From positions 1 to 24,626 of the forward strand of contig CALZJV010000142.1 of the NCBI GenBank assembly GCA_945787595.1: 24,626 nt of DNA, given 5' to 3'. The first letter of the stretch is position 1. Each line of letters opens with the position of its first letter. The notes under the pieces are model-generated. The model was not told the origin of the DNA and searched no databases. It saw only the letters and a program-made list of their open reading frames with translations. The translations under genes and the position numbers were made by a program. Positions 24,626-24,626 of the stretch are shown here, piece by piece. Source of the stretch: an uncultured Desulfobacterales bacterium (GTDB taxonomy: Bacteria > Desulfobacterota > Desulfobacteria > Desulfobacterales > JAFDCJ01).

Positions 24626-24626
24626 G

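Overview
The window looks like a chromosomal piece of a dissimilatory sulfate-reducing bacterium of the Desulfobacterota, probably near Desulfobacterales. The main evidence is a dsrA-dsrB-dsrD-dsrN cluster: DsrD and the reductive-type DsrAB cysteine pattern point to sulfate or sulfite reduction rather than sulfur oxidation. A multihaem class III cytochrome c at the left edge and a YkgJ-type cysteine-cluster protein fit an anaerobe of this kind. No rRNA, tRNA, CRISPR, phage or transposase gene was seen.

Layout. (1) 1-438: 3' end of a tetrahaem cytochrome c, closed by a hairpin terminator shared with the convergent dsr operon. (2) 5765-492, minus strand: dsrA, dsrB, dsrD, dsrN (CbiA-like amidase, probably for sirohaem) and a PrmA-like methyltransferase, with a plausible sigma70 promoter at 5885-5913. 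(3) 6243-8216, minus strand: an unrecognised 392-residue protein and a five-TPR protein. (4) 8549-9586: a DapA-family aldolase. (5) 10013-10804, minus strand: a YkgJ-family protein. (6) 10829-11930: about 1.1 kb without a gene, holding a 191-bp MITE-like element, a nested inverted repeat and a second element with 19-bp terminal inverted repeats. (7) 11931-12915: a branched-chain aminotransferase broken by a frameshifting deletion. (8) 12995-15322: two UTP-glucose-1-phosphate uridylyltransferases of different subfamilies in tandem. (9) 17211-15331, minus strand: a secreted DUF2914 protein and a diadenylate cyclase fused to YbbR-like repeats. (10) 17408-24395: a 1439-residue GH13-GH133 glycogen debranching enzyme and an alpha-glucan phosphorylase, followed by a second copy of the 191-bp element at the right edge.

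How the genes work together. The dsr operon makes sulfite reductase, its activator DsrD and an enzyme that probably amidates its sirohaem. The right half is a glucose-1-phosphate/glycogen module: phosphorylase and debranching enzyme release glucose and glucose-1-phosphate, and the two uridylyltransferases can turn glucose-1-phosphate into UDP-glucose. The c-di-AMP synthase between them is transcribed on the other strand.

The most unusual signal is not a gene. Arrays of 7-nt (sometimes 8-nt) degenerate units recur between genes, often as facing inverted pairs. Unit sequences differ between arrays but the period stays constant. These arrays have also entered reading frames: about 92 codons inside dsrN, and the 3' ends of the TPR and YkgJ genes.
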